Positions 7,345-15,406 of a stretch of 39,124 nt of DNA are shown in pieces (positions within the stretch are counted from its first letter, which is position 1; each line of letters opens with the position of its first letter). The notes under the pieces were generated by a model. It was not told the origin of the DNA, made no database searches, and saw only the letters and a list, made by a program, of their open reading frames with translations. Source of the DNA: Silicimonas sp. (GTDB lineage: Bacteria; Pseudomonadota; Alphaproteobacteria; Rhodobacterales; Rhodobacteraceae); assembly GCA_013002465.1 (NCBI GenBank), contig JABDJO010000092.1, forward strand, positions 1 through 39,124, in the 5' to 3' direction. The translations under genes were made by a program, and so were the position numbers.

Positions 7345-8649
7345 ATGGCTCAGCCAGACGTCATCGTAATCGGAACCGGCGTGATCGGCGCCGCCATCGC
7401 ATTTGAGCTGGCCAAGACCGGAAAATCGGTTCTGTCGCTGGACCGGAACCGCCAGATCGGCCATGGCTCGACGGCCGGGTCCTGCGCCATCATCCGGATG
7501 CATTATTCGACGTACGACGGCACGGCCTTTGCCTGGGAAGGTTATCACTACTGGCGCGACTGGGCCGAGTATCTGGGCCTGCCGGACACCGAAGAACTGG
7601 CGAAGTTCATCGAATGCGGGTGCCTGGTGATGAAGACCGAGCACAACGGATATCTGGAAAAGCACAAGAAAAACAGCGCCATGCTGGATTGCCCTCATGA
7701 GGACTGGGGGCCGGATGAGATCACCGAGCGCCTGCCGGTTTATGGCCTGGAAAGCTTCTCTCCCGCCAAACGCATGGACCAGCCGGGGTTTGGCGAACCC
7801 AACGGCGCGCGGCTGACGGGCGGCGTTTACTGGCCCCATGCAGGCTATGTGACCGACCCGGCCCTATCCGCCCAGAACCTGGCAGCCGCCGCCCGGCGGC
7901 ACGGCGCCACCACCCGGCTTGGGGTCGAGGTGACGGAGATTTTGCAGGAGGCGGGCCGTGTTGCGGGCGTGCGTCTGGAGGGGGGCGAGGAAATTCACGC
8001 CCCCGTCGTGATCAATGTCGCGGGCCCAGGGTCGGCGGCGGTCAACGCCATGGCCGGCGTGACCGAAGAAATGACGATTACCACGCGGCCCCTGAAGCAG
8101 GAGGTGGTTCATGTGCCTGCCCCCGCAGGGTTCGATTTCGAAAGGAACGGAACAATCGTTTCCGACAGCGACATCGCCTGTTATTGCCGACCCGAAAAAG
8201 GCAATCACATCCTGGTCGGCAGCGAAGACCCGGAATGCGATGACCTGGTCTGGACCGAGGACGACACAACATATGACCGGAACTTCACCGACCAGTGGAC
8301 AACCCAGGCCCTGCGCTATGCCCAACGGGTTCCGACCCTTGGCGTGCCGCAAACGGCAAAGGGGGTGGTCGATCTTTATGACGCCTCGACCGACTGGATT
8401 CCGATCTATGACCAGACCAGTCTCGGGGGCTATTACATGGCTTGTGGGACCAGCGGCAACCAGTACAAAAACGCGCCCATTGCAGGCAAGATGATGGCGG
8501 CTCTGGTGGATTTCTGCGAGGCCGGGAACGATCACGACACGGCCCCCCTGACCTTCCGCCTTCCTTACATCGAACGTGACATCGACGTCGGGTTCTATTC
8601 GCGCAAACGCCCGATCAACGAGGAATCAAGTTTCTCGGTTCTGGGCTGA
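7345..8649 (+). CDS. FAD-dependent oxidoreductase (DAO family)
   Basis: A 434-residue glycine/D-amino-acid oxidase-type flavoprotein. The dinucleotide-binding motif GTGVIG is at residues 10-15, with the second-strand acidic residue in LSLDRN. The segment HGSTAGSCAIIRMHY follows, where oxidases of this family often hold covalently or tightly bound flavin, and the C-terminal GGYYMACGTSGNQYKNAPIAG is the second FAD-contacting region. Likely substrates are secondary or tertiary amines or amino acids (sarcosine- or dimethylglycine-oxidase relatives). There is no C-terminal tetrahydrofolate domain. AAAGGAGC precedes the ATG. The neighbouring hydrolase may be functionally linked through the shared divergent promoter region. 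Confidence 0.85.
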   Translation: MAQPDVIVIGTGVIGAAIAFELAKTGKSVLSLDRNRQIGHGSTAGSCAIIRMHYSTYDGTAFAWEGYHYWRDWAEYLGLPDTEELAKFIECGCLVMKTEHNGYLEKHKKNSAMLDCPHEDWGPDEITERLPVYGLESFSPAKRMDQPGFGEPNGARLTGGVYWPHAGYVTDPALSAQNLAAAARRHGATTRLGVEVTEILQEAGRVAGVRLEGGEEIHAPVVINVAGPGSAAVNAMAGVTEEMTITTRPLKQEVVHVPAPAGFDFERNGTIVSDSDIACYCRPEKGNHILVGSEDPECDDLVWTEDDTTYDRNFTDQWTTQALRYAQRVPTLGVPQTAKGVVDLYDASTDWIPIYDQTSLGGYYMACGTSGNQYKNAPIAGKMMAALVDFCEAGNDHDTAPLTFRLPYIERDIDVGFYSRKRPINEESSFSVLG

Positions 8650-8833
8650 GGTCGGTGTTCTGAGTGCGACGCTGGCTGTCAGTGGCGGGTTTGGGCCCGA
8701 AATTACATGTGCGTCTTTGCCTCTGTGGGAACCGAAGAGGCCGCTGTTTACTGCTGCCAGAATTGCCGGGGATCTGGCTTTCAAAATTCGAGTGAGCTTG
8801 TAGCCGAAGGTCGAGACTTAGCGGAGAGGATAC

Positions 8834-9559
8834 ATGGCAACAACTTTTGATTTTCACGGCAAGACGGCGGTTGTAACCGGTGGAGCGAAAGGTATCGGCC
8901 ATGGAATTTCATTGAGCCTGCAAAACGCAGGAGCAAACGTCCATGTCCTGGATATCGAGGCGTTAGAAGTAGACGGCATTCAGTCACATGTTTGCGACGT
9001 GACGGATACCCAATCGATTACCCGAGCAATTCAAGCTGTTGTTTCATCAGACCAAACTGTTGACGTGCTCATCAACAATGCCGGGTCGGGAGCAGGAAGC
9101 AAATCCGTGGTCGAAACTGATCCGGATCAATGGAAAAAACTAATCGATATCAATCTGGTGAGTGTTTTCGAAGTAACACGGCAGATCTTACCATTTATGA
9201 TCAGCCAAGATTACGGTCGCATTGTAAACATGGCATCATTGGCTGGCAAAGAAGGCACGCCCAACCTCTCCGCGTATTCAGCCGCAAAAGCCGGGGTAAT
9301 TGCTCTGACTAAGTCACTCGGGAAAGAACTTGCGCTGACCGGCATCCGCGTCAACTGCATCGCACCGGGTCCGATCGAGACCGAGCTTTTGAAGCAATTG
9401 GACAGCAAGGACCTCGAAGCGATGCTCGCCAAGTCACCGATGAAAAGGGCCGGGACTGTCGAGGAACTTGTGCGCATCGTCCTTTTTCTCGCAGCGGATG
9501 ACAATACCCTCAACACCGGTGCGGTCTTTGATGCATCTGGGGGACGAGCGGTCTATTAA
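8834..9559 (+). CDS. Short-chain dehydrogenase/reductase
   Basis: A 241-residue classical SDR with a complete active site. The NAD(P)-binding TGGAKGIG is at 15-22, D40 at the end of the second strand favours NAD, NNAG is at 81-84, and the catalytic residues are S135, Y148 and K152 (YSAAK). PGPIETE marks the cofactor-binding loop before the substrate lid. AGAGG lies before the ATG. Reaction: oxidation or reduction of an unidentified alcohol or ketone. Base composition is close to 50 % GC and codon use is less biased than in all neighbours, suggesting recent acquisition. The 184 bases upstream contain no recognisable gene. It converges with the sugar-dehydrogenase gene. Confidence 0.88.
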   Translation: MATTFDFHGKTAVVTGGAKGIGHGISLSLQNAGANVHVLDIEALEVDGIQSHVCDVTDTQSITRAIQAVVSSDQTVDVLINNAGSGAGSKSVVETDPDQWKKLIDINLVSVFEVTRQILPFMISQDYGRIVNMASLAGKEGTPNLSAYSAAKAGVIALTKSLGKELALTGIRVNCIAPGPIETELLKQLDSKDLEAMLAKSPMKRAGTVEELVRIVLFLAADDNTLNTGAVFDASGGRAVY

Positions 9560-9672
9560 GTGGAACAAAGCAGATCGCATGGAACTTGAACTGCGGCTTC
9601 GTCCCGCCCAGCAGACATCCAACGCACCATTCGATCACATGCCACCCCATCAATCGGCGGCTCTTGTCCAGA

Positions 9673-10848
9673 TTACCCGGGCGTTACCCGCAAAAGCCTG
9701 CCATCGTCGGTCAGCAACAGAATGGCACCGTCGCGGTCGATTTCGACATCGCGCACGCGGCCAAGATCGCCCAGATAACGCGCTTCGCCAGCGACCTGCG
9801 CGCCGTTCAGTTTCAACCGCACGATGCCGCCGGGGTTGAGCGAGGCTGCGATGACGTCGCCCTGCCAGTCGAACAGGTCACCTTCATAAAAGGCAAAGCC
9901 CGAGGGTGCGATCACGGGGTCCCAGTAATAACGTGGCTCTTCAACGCCGTCTGCGCTGGTCTTGCCTGTCCCCACGGGTGAGCCGTTGTAGTTTTCGCCA
10001 TAGCTCACGACGGGCCAGCCATAGTTCGCGCCGGGCTTGATCCGGTTCAACTCGTCTCCGCCCGCAGGCCCGTGTTCCAGCGTCCAAAGCTCGCCCGTCC
10101 CGGGGTTGAGATCGGCCCCCTGCACATTGCGATGGCCATAGGAATAGATCGCCGCATCCACGTCGTTCTGGCCGACCATGGGATTGTCGTTCGGCACGCT
10201 GCCGTCAGGGTAAATGCGCAGGACCTTGCCCGCCGTGCCGCGCAAGTCCTGGGCCGGTGTCTGGGCGCCACGATCCCCCGTGGTGATATAAATCACATCA
10301 CCGTCGGGCACGACGCGGGATCCGAAGTGCCGCCCGCCCCGCATGGCGGGTGTCTGGATGAAGATATCGGAAAGGCTGATCAGCCGGGTCATATCGGCAC
10401 TGAGAACGGCGGCGGCGACCGCTGTCACCGCATTGTTGCCGATGGGCTTGGAATAGCTGAGGAATATCTTGCGGCTTTGGGCGAAATCCGGCGCGAGCGC
10501 CACGTCCAGCAATCCCCCCTGCCCGGCATAGGCCACCTTGGGCAGCCCGCGGACCGACACCATGGCCTGGCCCGGTCGGATCACGCGCAGGCTGCCCGGG
10601 CGTTCGGTCACCAGATACCCGCCCCCCGGGAGAACCTCGACCCCCCAGGGGCGGTCAAGCCCACCGGCGATGACGCTCGTTTTCAGCGCAACGGCTTCCG
10701 CCAGTTCCGGCGCCCGGGTCTGGTTGGCAAAAGCGGGGGAAAACTCCGGCACATTCGGGCGACCCTGCGCCACTTCCGCGTTGGCAGCAGTACAGAGGGT
10801 CAGGGCTATGGCAATCAGACTGGCTTTCACGTTCTTCTTGGCCTCCAT
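9673..10848 (-). CDS. Periplasmic PQQ-dependent sugar dehydrogenase (GSDH family)
   Basis: A 391-residue secreted six-bladed beta-propeller of the glucose/sorbosone dehydrogenase family (soluble GDH, Asd/YliI type). The N terminus MEAKKNVKASLIAIAL..ANA is a clear signal peptide. Family landmarks are LDRPWGVEVLPGGGYLVTER, GQGGLLDVALAPDF, RHFGSRVVPDGDVIYITTGD, YSYGHRNVQGADLNP and GANYGWPVVSYGENYNG, which carry the conserved His, Arg and Gly positions that contact PQQ. The first Met with a good signal peptide was chosen (CAT at 10846-10848); a GTG 39 bases upstream would spoil the signal sequence. It probably oxidises aldose sugars in the periplasm. No PQQ-synthesis gene is nearby. Confidence 0.86.
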   Translation of the reverse strand: MEAKKNVKASLIAIALTLCTAANAEVAQGRPNVPEFSPAFANQTRAPELAEAVALKTSVIAGGLDRPWGVEVLPGGGYLVTERPGSLRVIRPGQAMVSVRGLPKVAYAGQGGLLDVALAPDFAQSRKIFLSYSKPIGNNAVTAVAAAVLSADMTRLISLSDIFIQTPAMRGGRHFGSRVVPDGDVIYITTGDRGAQTPAQDLRGTAGKVLRIYPDGSVPNDNPMVGQNDVDAAIYSYGHRNVQGADLNPGTGELWTLEHGPAGGDELNRIKPGANYGWPVVSYGENYNGSPVGTGKTSADGVEEPRYYWDPVIAPSGFAFYEGDLFDWQGDVIAASLNPGGIVRLKLNGAQVAGEARYLGDLGRVRDVEIDRDGAILLLTDDGRLLRVTPG

Positions 10849-10935
10849 TCCACCCAAATTACCACAATCGGCCCATGTCTGGATCACATGATCGCGATTC
10901 AGGGTCAGGTCGGCGTGCCCAAGGCAAACCGAAAC

Positions 10936-12270
10936 TCAAACCCCGTAGATCTGGGCGATCCGGTCCACGGCGGCCTCTGCCGTCATCTCTTCGCTTTCGC
11001 CAGTACGGCGCGAGGTCACTTCGACGACGCCGTTCTTCAGCCCGCGCGGCCCGACGGTGATGCGCCAGGGCAGGCCGATCAGGTCCATGGTCGCGAACTT
11101 GCCGCCTGCGCGTTCGTCGCGGTCGTCATAAAGCGGTTCCAGCCCCTTGGCCTCCAACGCTTTTTCCAATCCTTCGCAAGCCGCATCGGTGCCGCCATCG
11201 CCCTGGCGCAGGTTGATGATGCCGACATGAAACGGCGTCACACCTTCGGGCCAGATGATGCCCTTGTCGTCGTGGCTGGCTTCGATGATGGCGCCCAAAA
11301 GACGCGAGACACCGATCCCATGCGATCCCATGTGGACCGCGACCTCGTTGCCATCGGCATCCTGCACCTTGGCGTTCAATGGCTCGGAATACTTGGTGCC
11401 GAAATAGAAAATCTGCCCCACCTCGATGCCGCGCGCGATGCGACGGCGATCCTCGGGGATCTGGTTGAACAGGGCCTCTTCGTGGGTTTCATCCGTTCTG
11501 GCATAGCGCGAGGTGAATTCTTCAAGCACCGCCTGGCACTGGGCCTTGTCGTCATAGTCGATGTCGCGATCGCCGAATTTCAGATCGGTGATGGCACTGT
11601 CATAGAAGACCTCGGATTCACCGGTGTCGGCCAGAACCAGAAACTCGTGGGTGTCGTCGCCGCCAATGGGTCCGGAATCGGCGCGCATGGGGATCGCCTG
11701 CAGGCCCATCCGTTCATAGGTGCGCAGATAACTGACCAGATGGCGGTTATAGGCGTGGAGCGCGTCTTCTTTCGTCAGATCGAAGTTATAGCCGTCCTTC
11801 ATCAGGAACTCGCGCCCCCGCATGACGCCAAAACGGGGGCGGATTTCATCGCGGAATTTCCACTGGATCTGGTACATGGTCAGCGGCAGGTCGCGGTAAC
11901 TGCTGACATGGCCGCGGAATATGTCGGTGATCAGTTCCTCGGCCGTCGGGGTGAACAGCATGTCGCGGTCATGCCGGTCGCGGATCCGCAGCATTTCCTG
12001 GCCATAGTCGTCATAGCGCCCACTTTCGCGCCAAAGGTCCGCCGACTGGATCGTGGGCATCAGCATCGGAATGTGACCGGCGCGGATCTGTTCCTGATGC
12101 ACGATATCCTCGATCTTTCTCAGAACCTTGAAGCCCAGGGGAAGCCAGGAATAAATGCCTGCCGTAGCCTGTTTGATCATGCCTGCGCGCAGCATGTAGC
12201 GGTGCGAAACGATCTGCGCCTCGGAGGGTGTTTCTTTCAAGACGGGAAGGAAATATCGGGTGAGGCGCAT
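10936..12270 (-). CDS. proS: Prolyl-tRNA synthetase (short type, no editing domain)
   Basis: A 444-residue class II aminoacyl-tRNA synthetase that charges tRNA-Pro. The sequence begins [19 protein letters not shown]. Class II motif 1 is around the GIYSWLPLG segment, motif 2 is [21 protein letters not shown], and motif 3 contains [13 protein letters not shown]. The C-terminal anticodon-binding domain follows motif 3 and includes [20 protein letters not shown]. The editing (INS) domain found in E. coli ProS is absent, as is usual in alphaproteobacteria. The start at 12270 matches family conservation; a second in-frame ATG five codons upstream is possible. Neither has an obvious Shine-Dalgarno. 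Divergence within the long upstream gap suggests its own promoter. Confidence 0.96.
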   Translation of the reverse strand: MRLTRYFLPVLKETPSEAQIVSHRYMLRAGMIKQATAGIYSWLPLGFKVLRKIEDIVHQEQIRAGHIPMLMPTIQSADLWRESGRYDDYGQEMLRIRDRHDRDMLFTPTAEELITDIFRGHVSSYRDLPLTMYQIQWKFRDEIRPRFGVMRGREFLMKDGYNFDLTKEDALHAYNRHLVSYLRTYERMGLQAIPMRADSGPIGGDDTHEFLVLADTGESEVFYDSAITDLKFGDRDIDYDDKAQCQAVLEEFTSRYARTDETHEEALFNQIPEDRRRIARGIEVGQIFYFGTKYSEPLNAKVQDADGNEVAVHMGSHGIGVSRLLGAIIEASHDDKGIIWPEGVTPFHVGIINLRQGDGGTDAACEGLEKALEAKGLEPLYDDRDERAGGKFATMDLIGLPWRITVGPRGLKNGVVEVTSRRTGESEEMTAEAAVDRIAQIYGV

Positions 12271-12440
12271 GTCGGGGGCTCGCATGAATATTGGTCGATC
12301 TTGGGTCTAGGCGAGCCTGTTCGAAGGGGCAAGAGCACTTGGTTTGAATGGTGGTGCCGGTTTCGCTAGGGTTTTCCGGCGGAAAGGCGGAAAAATGGGC
12401 AACCCACAACATCTGGATTGGCTGCTGAATGCCCTGACGC

Positions 12441-13496
12441 TCAGGCCCAGATATCGCCAATTGTAAAACCGGTCGGAAACGGGTCACTTGGGTCCACGAG
12501 ATATTGGCTGACCCCGGTGATCCAGCCCTGCCCCGAAAGCGACGGCACGATGGCGTCATAATCGCCGACCTTCGTTGTGTGTTCGATACGGCCCGTGAAC
12601 GTGGTGCCAAGGGGGCCGGCGTTCACATAGGTCTGGCCAATGTCCAAAAGCCCCCGCGCGTGCAAAACGGCCATCTTGGCGCACGTGCCGGTGCCACAGG
12701 GCGAACGGTCAAGTACGCCCGTAAGCGCGGATGGATTGCCGAGATTGTAGACGCCCGACGACAGCGTAATGGCGCCACGTCCGTGGGTGGCAGGATCGGT
12801 TGGCGCGGCCCAGAGGTTGGAAATCGTGGGGCCGGTGATGGCGGGGTTCTCGGGGTGTTTGACTGGATAGCGTGCTTGGGCGGCCGCCCGCATGGCTTCC
12901 GAAGCGCGCACGATGGCATCGCCGTTTGCCGCAATGGGGTCGATGTCGAACTGGGCGGCTTCGGCCATGACGAAGAACATACCTCCCCAGGCGATGTCGA
13001 TTTCGATTTCTCCATAGCCCGGCACATCGAGGGGCACGCCAAGGTGCATTGCAAATGCGGGCACGTTCAAAAACTCGACGCGAGTGGCCTTGCCATCCTT
13101 GCAATGGGCCGTGACCTTTATCAGGCCCGCGGGCGCTTCCAGCGTAAGCGTGGTTACCGGCTCGACCATGGGCAGGATGCCGGTTTCCAAAAGCGCGGTC
13201 ACGACGCAGATCGTGTTGCTGCCCGACATAGGCGGGTATTCGGTCTGTTCCATGATGATGAAACCGGCGTCTGCGGACGGATCGCAAGGCGGCACCAAAG
13301 CGTTGCAGCACAAGGCCGGATTGCCGCGCGGTTCCTGCAGCATCAATGTGCGGACGTCGTCGTGATCGCGCGCCATTGCCTGCATCTTCTCAAATACCGT
13401 TGCCCCGGTCAGGTTCGGCATCCCGGCGGTGATGACACGACCGCCCTCGCCTTCGGCATGGGCCTCGATGGCCGTGATCATCCGTTTTGCGCGCAT
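12441..13496 (-). CDS. Proline racemase family, Ser/Cys type (hydroxyproline epimerase-like)
   Basis: A 351-residue member of the proline racemase superfamily. The second catalytic residue is retained as Cys267 in SPCGTGTCAK. The first, normally Cys in MCGHN, is Ser91 in MSGSNTIC, and the adjacent His is also Ser. Superfamily members with Ser/Cys pairs have been described as hydroxyproline epimerases, those with Cys/Thr as trans-3-hydroxyproline dehydratases, and those with Cys/Cys as proline racemases or epimerases; thus 4-hydroxyproline 2-epimerase-like activity is the most likely guess. AAGGAAAGG about eight bases ahead supports the ATG at 13494-13496. No hydroxyproline transporter or oxidase genes adjoin it. 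It is divergent from the AI-2E transporter. Confidence 0.85.
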   Translation of the reverse strand: MRAKRMITAIEAHAEGEGGRVITAGMPNLTGATVFEKMQAMARDHDDVRTLMLQEPRGNPALCCNALVPPCDPSADAGFIIMEQTEYPPMSGSNTICVVTALLETGILPMVEPVTTLTLEAPAGLIKVTAHCKDGKATRVEFLNVPAFAMHLGVPLDVPGYGEIEIDIAWGGMFFVMAEAAQFDIDPIAANGDAIVRASEAMRAAAQARYPVKHPENPAITGPTISNLWAAPTDPATHGRGAITLSSGVYNLGNPSALTGVLDRSPCGTGTCAKMAVLHARGLLDIGQTYVNAGPLGTTFTGRIEHTTKVGDYDAIVPSLSGQGWITGVSQYLVDPSDPFPTGFTIGDIWA

Positions 13497-13611
13497 TCGA
13501 CCGACCTTTCCTTGTCGCCCAACCATTCCGTGATTTTGCCACTCCGCCAAGCCCCTATTGCGCTTGGACGACGGGCCTGCGAAGAAAAGGCAACCAAAGG
13601 AACGCGCTTTC

Positions 13612-14679
13612 ATGGCCTTACCGGCACGGGATCAATTCAGGTACTGGGGCATCGCAATGATCGTCTTTCTGGCGATCATGTGGTTTCTGGGCGATGTGAT
13701 CCTGCCTTTCGTCCTGGGCGCGGCCCTGGCCTATTGCCTTGATCCGGTGGCCGACCGATTGGAACGGATGGGCGCGTCTCGGGGGTTGGCGACCGGGATC
13801 ATAACGTTCTTCGCAATTTTGGCATTTGTGGTGGCAGCACTTCTGATCCTGCCGACACTGACGCGGCAGACAGCCGAGCTGATCGCCTCGGTGCCGGTAA
13901 TGGCGACCAACCTGCAAACGTTCCTGACTGAACGGTTCCCCGAACTTCTGGACGAGAATTCGACCGTTCGAAAATCCTTGTCGACGGTTGGCGAAACGCT
14001 TCGATCGCGCGGCGACGAGTTGCTGGACACCCTGATTGCGTCGTTTTCGGGCATCGTGAACTTGGCCGTTTTGTTCGTGATCGTGCCGGTGGTTGCGTTT
14101 TACCTGTTGTATGACTGGGATCGTCTGGTGGCACGGATCGACGATCTTCTGCCCCGCGATCATGCCCCGGCCGTGCGCCAGATCGCGTCCGAGATCGACC
14201 GAACCATGGCGGGTTTCGTGCGGGGTCAGGGGACGGTGTGCCTGATCCTTGGGATATTCTATGCGGTCGCGCTGATGCTGGTTGGTCTGAATTTCGGGCT
14301 GGTTGTCGGTGTGGTTGCCGGGGCCTTGACGTTTATCCCTTATGTCGGCGCCCTTGTCGGCGGTGCTCTGGCCATCGGGCTGGCGCTGTTCCAATTCTGG
14401 GGCGACTGGCTTTGGATCGTGCTGGTCTATGCGATTTTCCAGGCCGGACAGTTTGTCGAGGGCAACATCCTGACACCCCGGCTGGTTGGGCATTCGGTGG
14501 GGCTTCACCCTGTGGGCCTGATCTTTGCGCTGTCGGCCTTCGGGGCCTTGTTCGGCTTTGTCGGCCTGCTGGTGGCCGTGCCCGTGGCCGCAGCCATGGG
14601 CGTGATCATCCGCTTCGGAATCGGCCAATACAAGGGCAGCCGCCTTTATCGGGGCATTTCGGGGCAGGACGACGCCTGA
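13612..14679 (+). CDS. AI-2E family (PerM/YdgG-like) transporter
   Basis: A 355-residue inner-membrane protein with about eight hydrophobic segments. Two lie near the N terminus (RYWGIAMIVFLAIMWFLG, then VILPFVLGAALAYCLDPV). A hydrophilic helical stretch with ASVPVMATNLQTFL and LPRDHAP..IASEIDRTMAGFVRGQG follows, then the C-terminal bundle with IPYVGALVGG and the hallmark QFVEGNILTPRLVGHSVGLHP. Family members export small molecules such as autoinducer-2 or act as Na+/H+ antiporters; the substrate here is unknown. AAAGGAA lies upstream of the chosen ATG. The stop is only three bases from the hda start, so the two genes are very likely co-transcribed, a pairing I recall as common in Rhodobacteraceae. 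Confidence 0.9.
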   Translation: MALPARDQFRYWGIAMIVFLAIMWFLGDVILPFVLGAALAYCLDPVADRLERMGASRGLATGIITFFAILAFVVAALLILPTLTRQTAELIASVPVMATNLQTFLTERFPELLDENSTVRKSLSTVGETLRSRGDELLDTLIASFSGIVNLAVLFVIVPVVAFYLLYDWDRLVARIDDLLPRDHAPAVRQIASEIDRTMAGFVRGQGTVCLILGIFYAVALMLVGLNFGLVVGVVAGALTFIPYVGALVGGALAIGLALFQFWGDWLWIVLVYAIFQAGQFVEGNILTPRLVGHSVGLHPVGLIFALSAFGALFGFVGLLVAVPVAAAMGVIIRFGIGQYKGSRLYRGISGQDDA

Positions 14680-14682
14680 ACC

Positions 14683-15366
14683 ATGGCCGAACAACTGACA
14701 TTCGACTTGCCGGTCCGCGAGAGCCGAAAGCGCGGTGATTTCTTCGTGAGCGACGCCAACGCTTTGGCGGTGGCTAAACTGGAGGCGGTGGAAACCTGGC
14801 CAAATGGCAAGTTGGTTCTTGTTGGTCCCGAAGGCTCGGGAAAAACCCATCTGGGACATGTCTGGGCCGAGGCGAATGACGCGTTGCCCGGGACGGTCGG
14901 CGGGCTTTTGGCGTCGGACATTCCCCAGATCAACACACCGGTGTTACTGGAGACGATGGATCACAACGGCCCGATGGATGCCGCCGAAGAAGAAGCCTTG
15001 TTCCACTTCCACAACCACATGATCTCACAAGGTCTGCCGTTTCTCATGTTGGCACGGCGGCCACCGGCGCAGTGGAACATCGCCCTGCCGGACTTGAAAA
15101 GCCGCATGGAAGCGGCTGATATCGTTCGGATTGAGCCACCTGACGATGCGCTTTTGGCGGCTGTCCTGTTGAAGCAATTCGCCGACAGACAGATCGAGGT
15201 TGCGCCTTCCGTGATCAACTTTCTTGTGACACATATGAACCGGTCTTTTGCCGAAGCCGAGAGACTGGTGGAGGAGTTGGACAGGACTGCTTTGGCCGAG
15301 GCCCGTGCCGTAACGCGCGCCTTGGCACAGCGTGTACTGGACAAAGGGCCGCAAGACGCGCGATAA
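14683..15366 (+). CDS. hda: DnaA regulatory inactivator Hda/HdaA
   Basis: A 227-residue DnaA-like AAA+ protein without a DNA-binding domain. The N-terminal QLTFDLP fits the beta-clamp-binding motif through which Hda contacts the sliding clamp to trigger hydrolysis of DnaA-bound ATP after replication starts. The Walker A motif is GPEGSGKTHL (48-57), and DHNGPMDAAEEEALFHFHN takes the place of the Walker B/sensor region. The C-terminal lid domain is LKSRMEAADIVRI..AVLLKQFADRQIEV..LVTHMNRSFAEAERLVEELD. Length is typical. It lies in a likely operon with the AI-2E transporter upstream and ppk1 downstream. Confidence 0.9.
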   Translation: MAEQLTFDLPVRESRKRGDFFVSDANALAVAKLEAVETWPNGKLVLVGPEGSGKTHLGHVWAEANDALPGTVGGLLASDIPQINTPVLLETMDHNGPMDAAEEEALFHFHNHMISQGLPFLMLARRPPAQWNIALPDLKSRMEAADIVRIEPPDDALLAAVLLKQFADRQIEVAPSVINFLVTHMNRSFAEAERLVEELDRTALAEARAVTRALAQRVLDKGPQDAR

Positions 15367-15406
15367 ACGTCATTCTCCTGTCACATTGGCTTGTAAAATG
15401 CGCGCT

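Noticed and set aside
10072..12369. Long open frame on the plus strand across proS and the sugar dehydrogenase
   Set aside because: It is the shadow of two well-recognised minus-strand genes; its product has no family features.
13618..14859. 413-codon minus-strand frame opposite the AI-2E transporter
   Set aside because: Gln/His/Arg-rich product typical of antisense shadow in GC-rich DNA.
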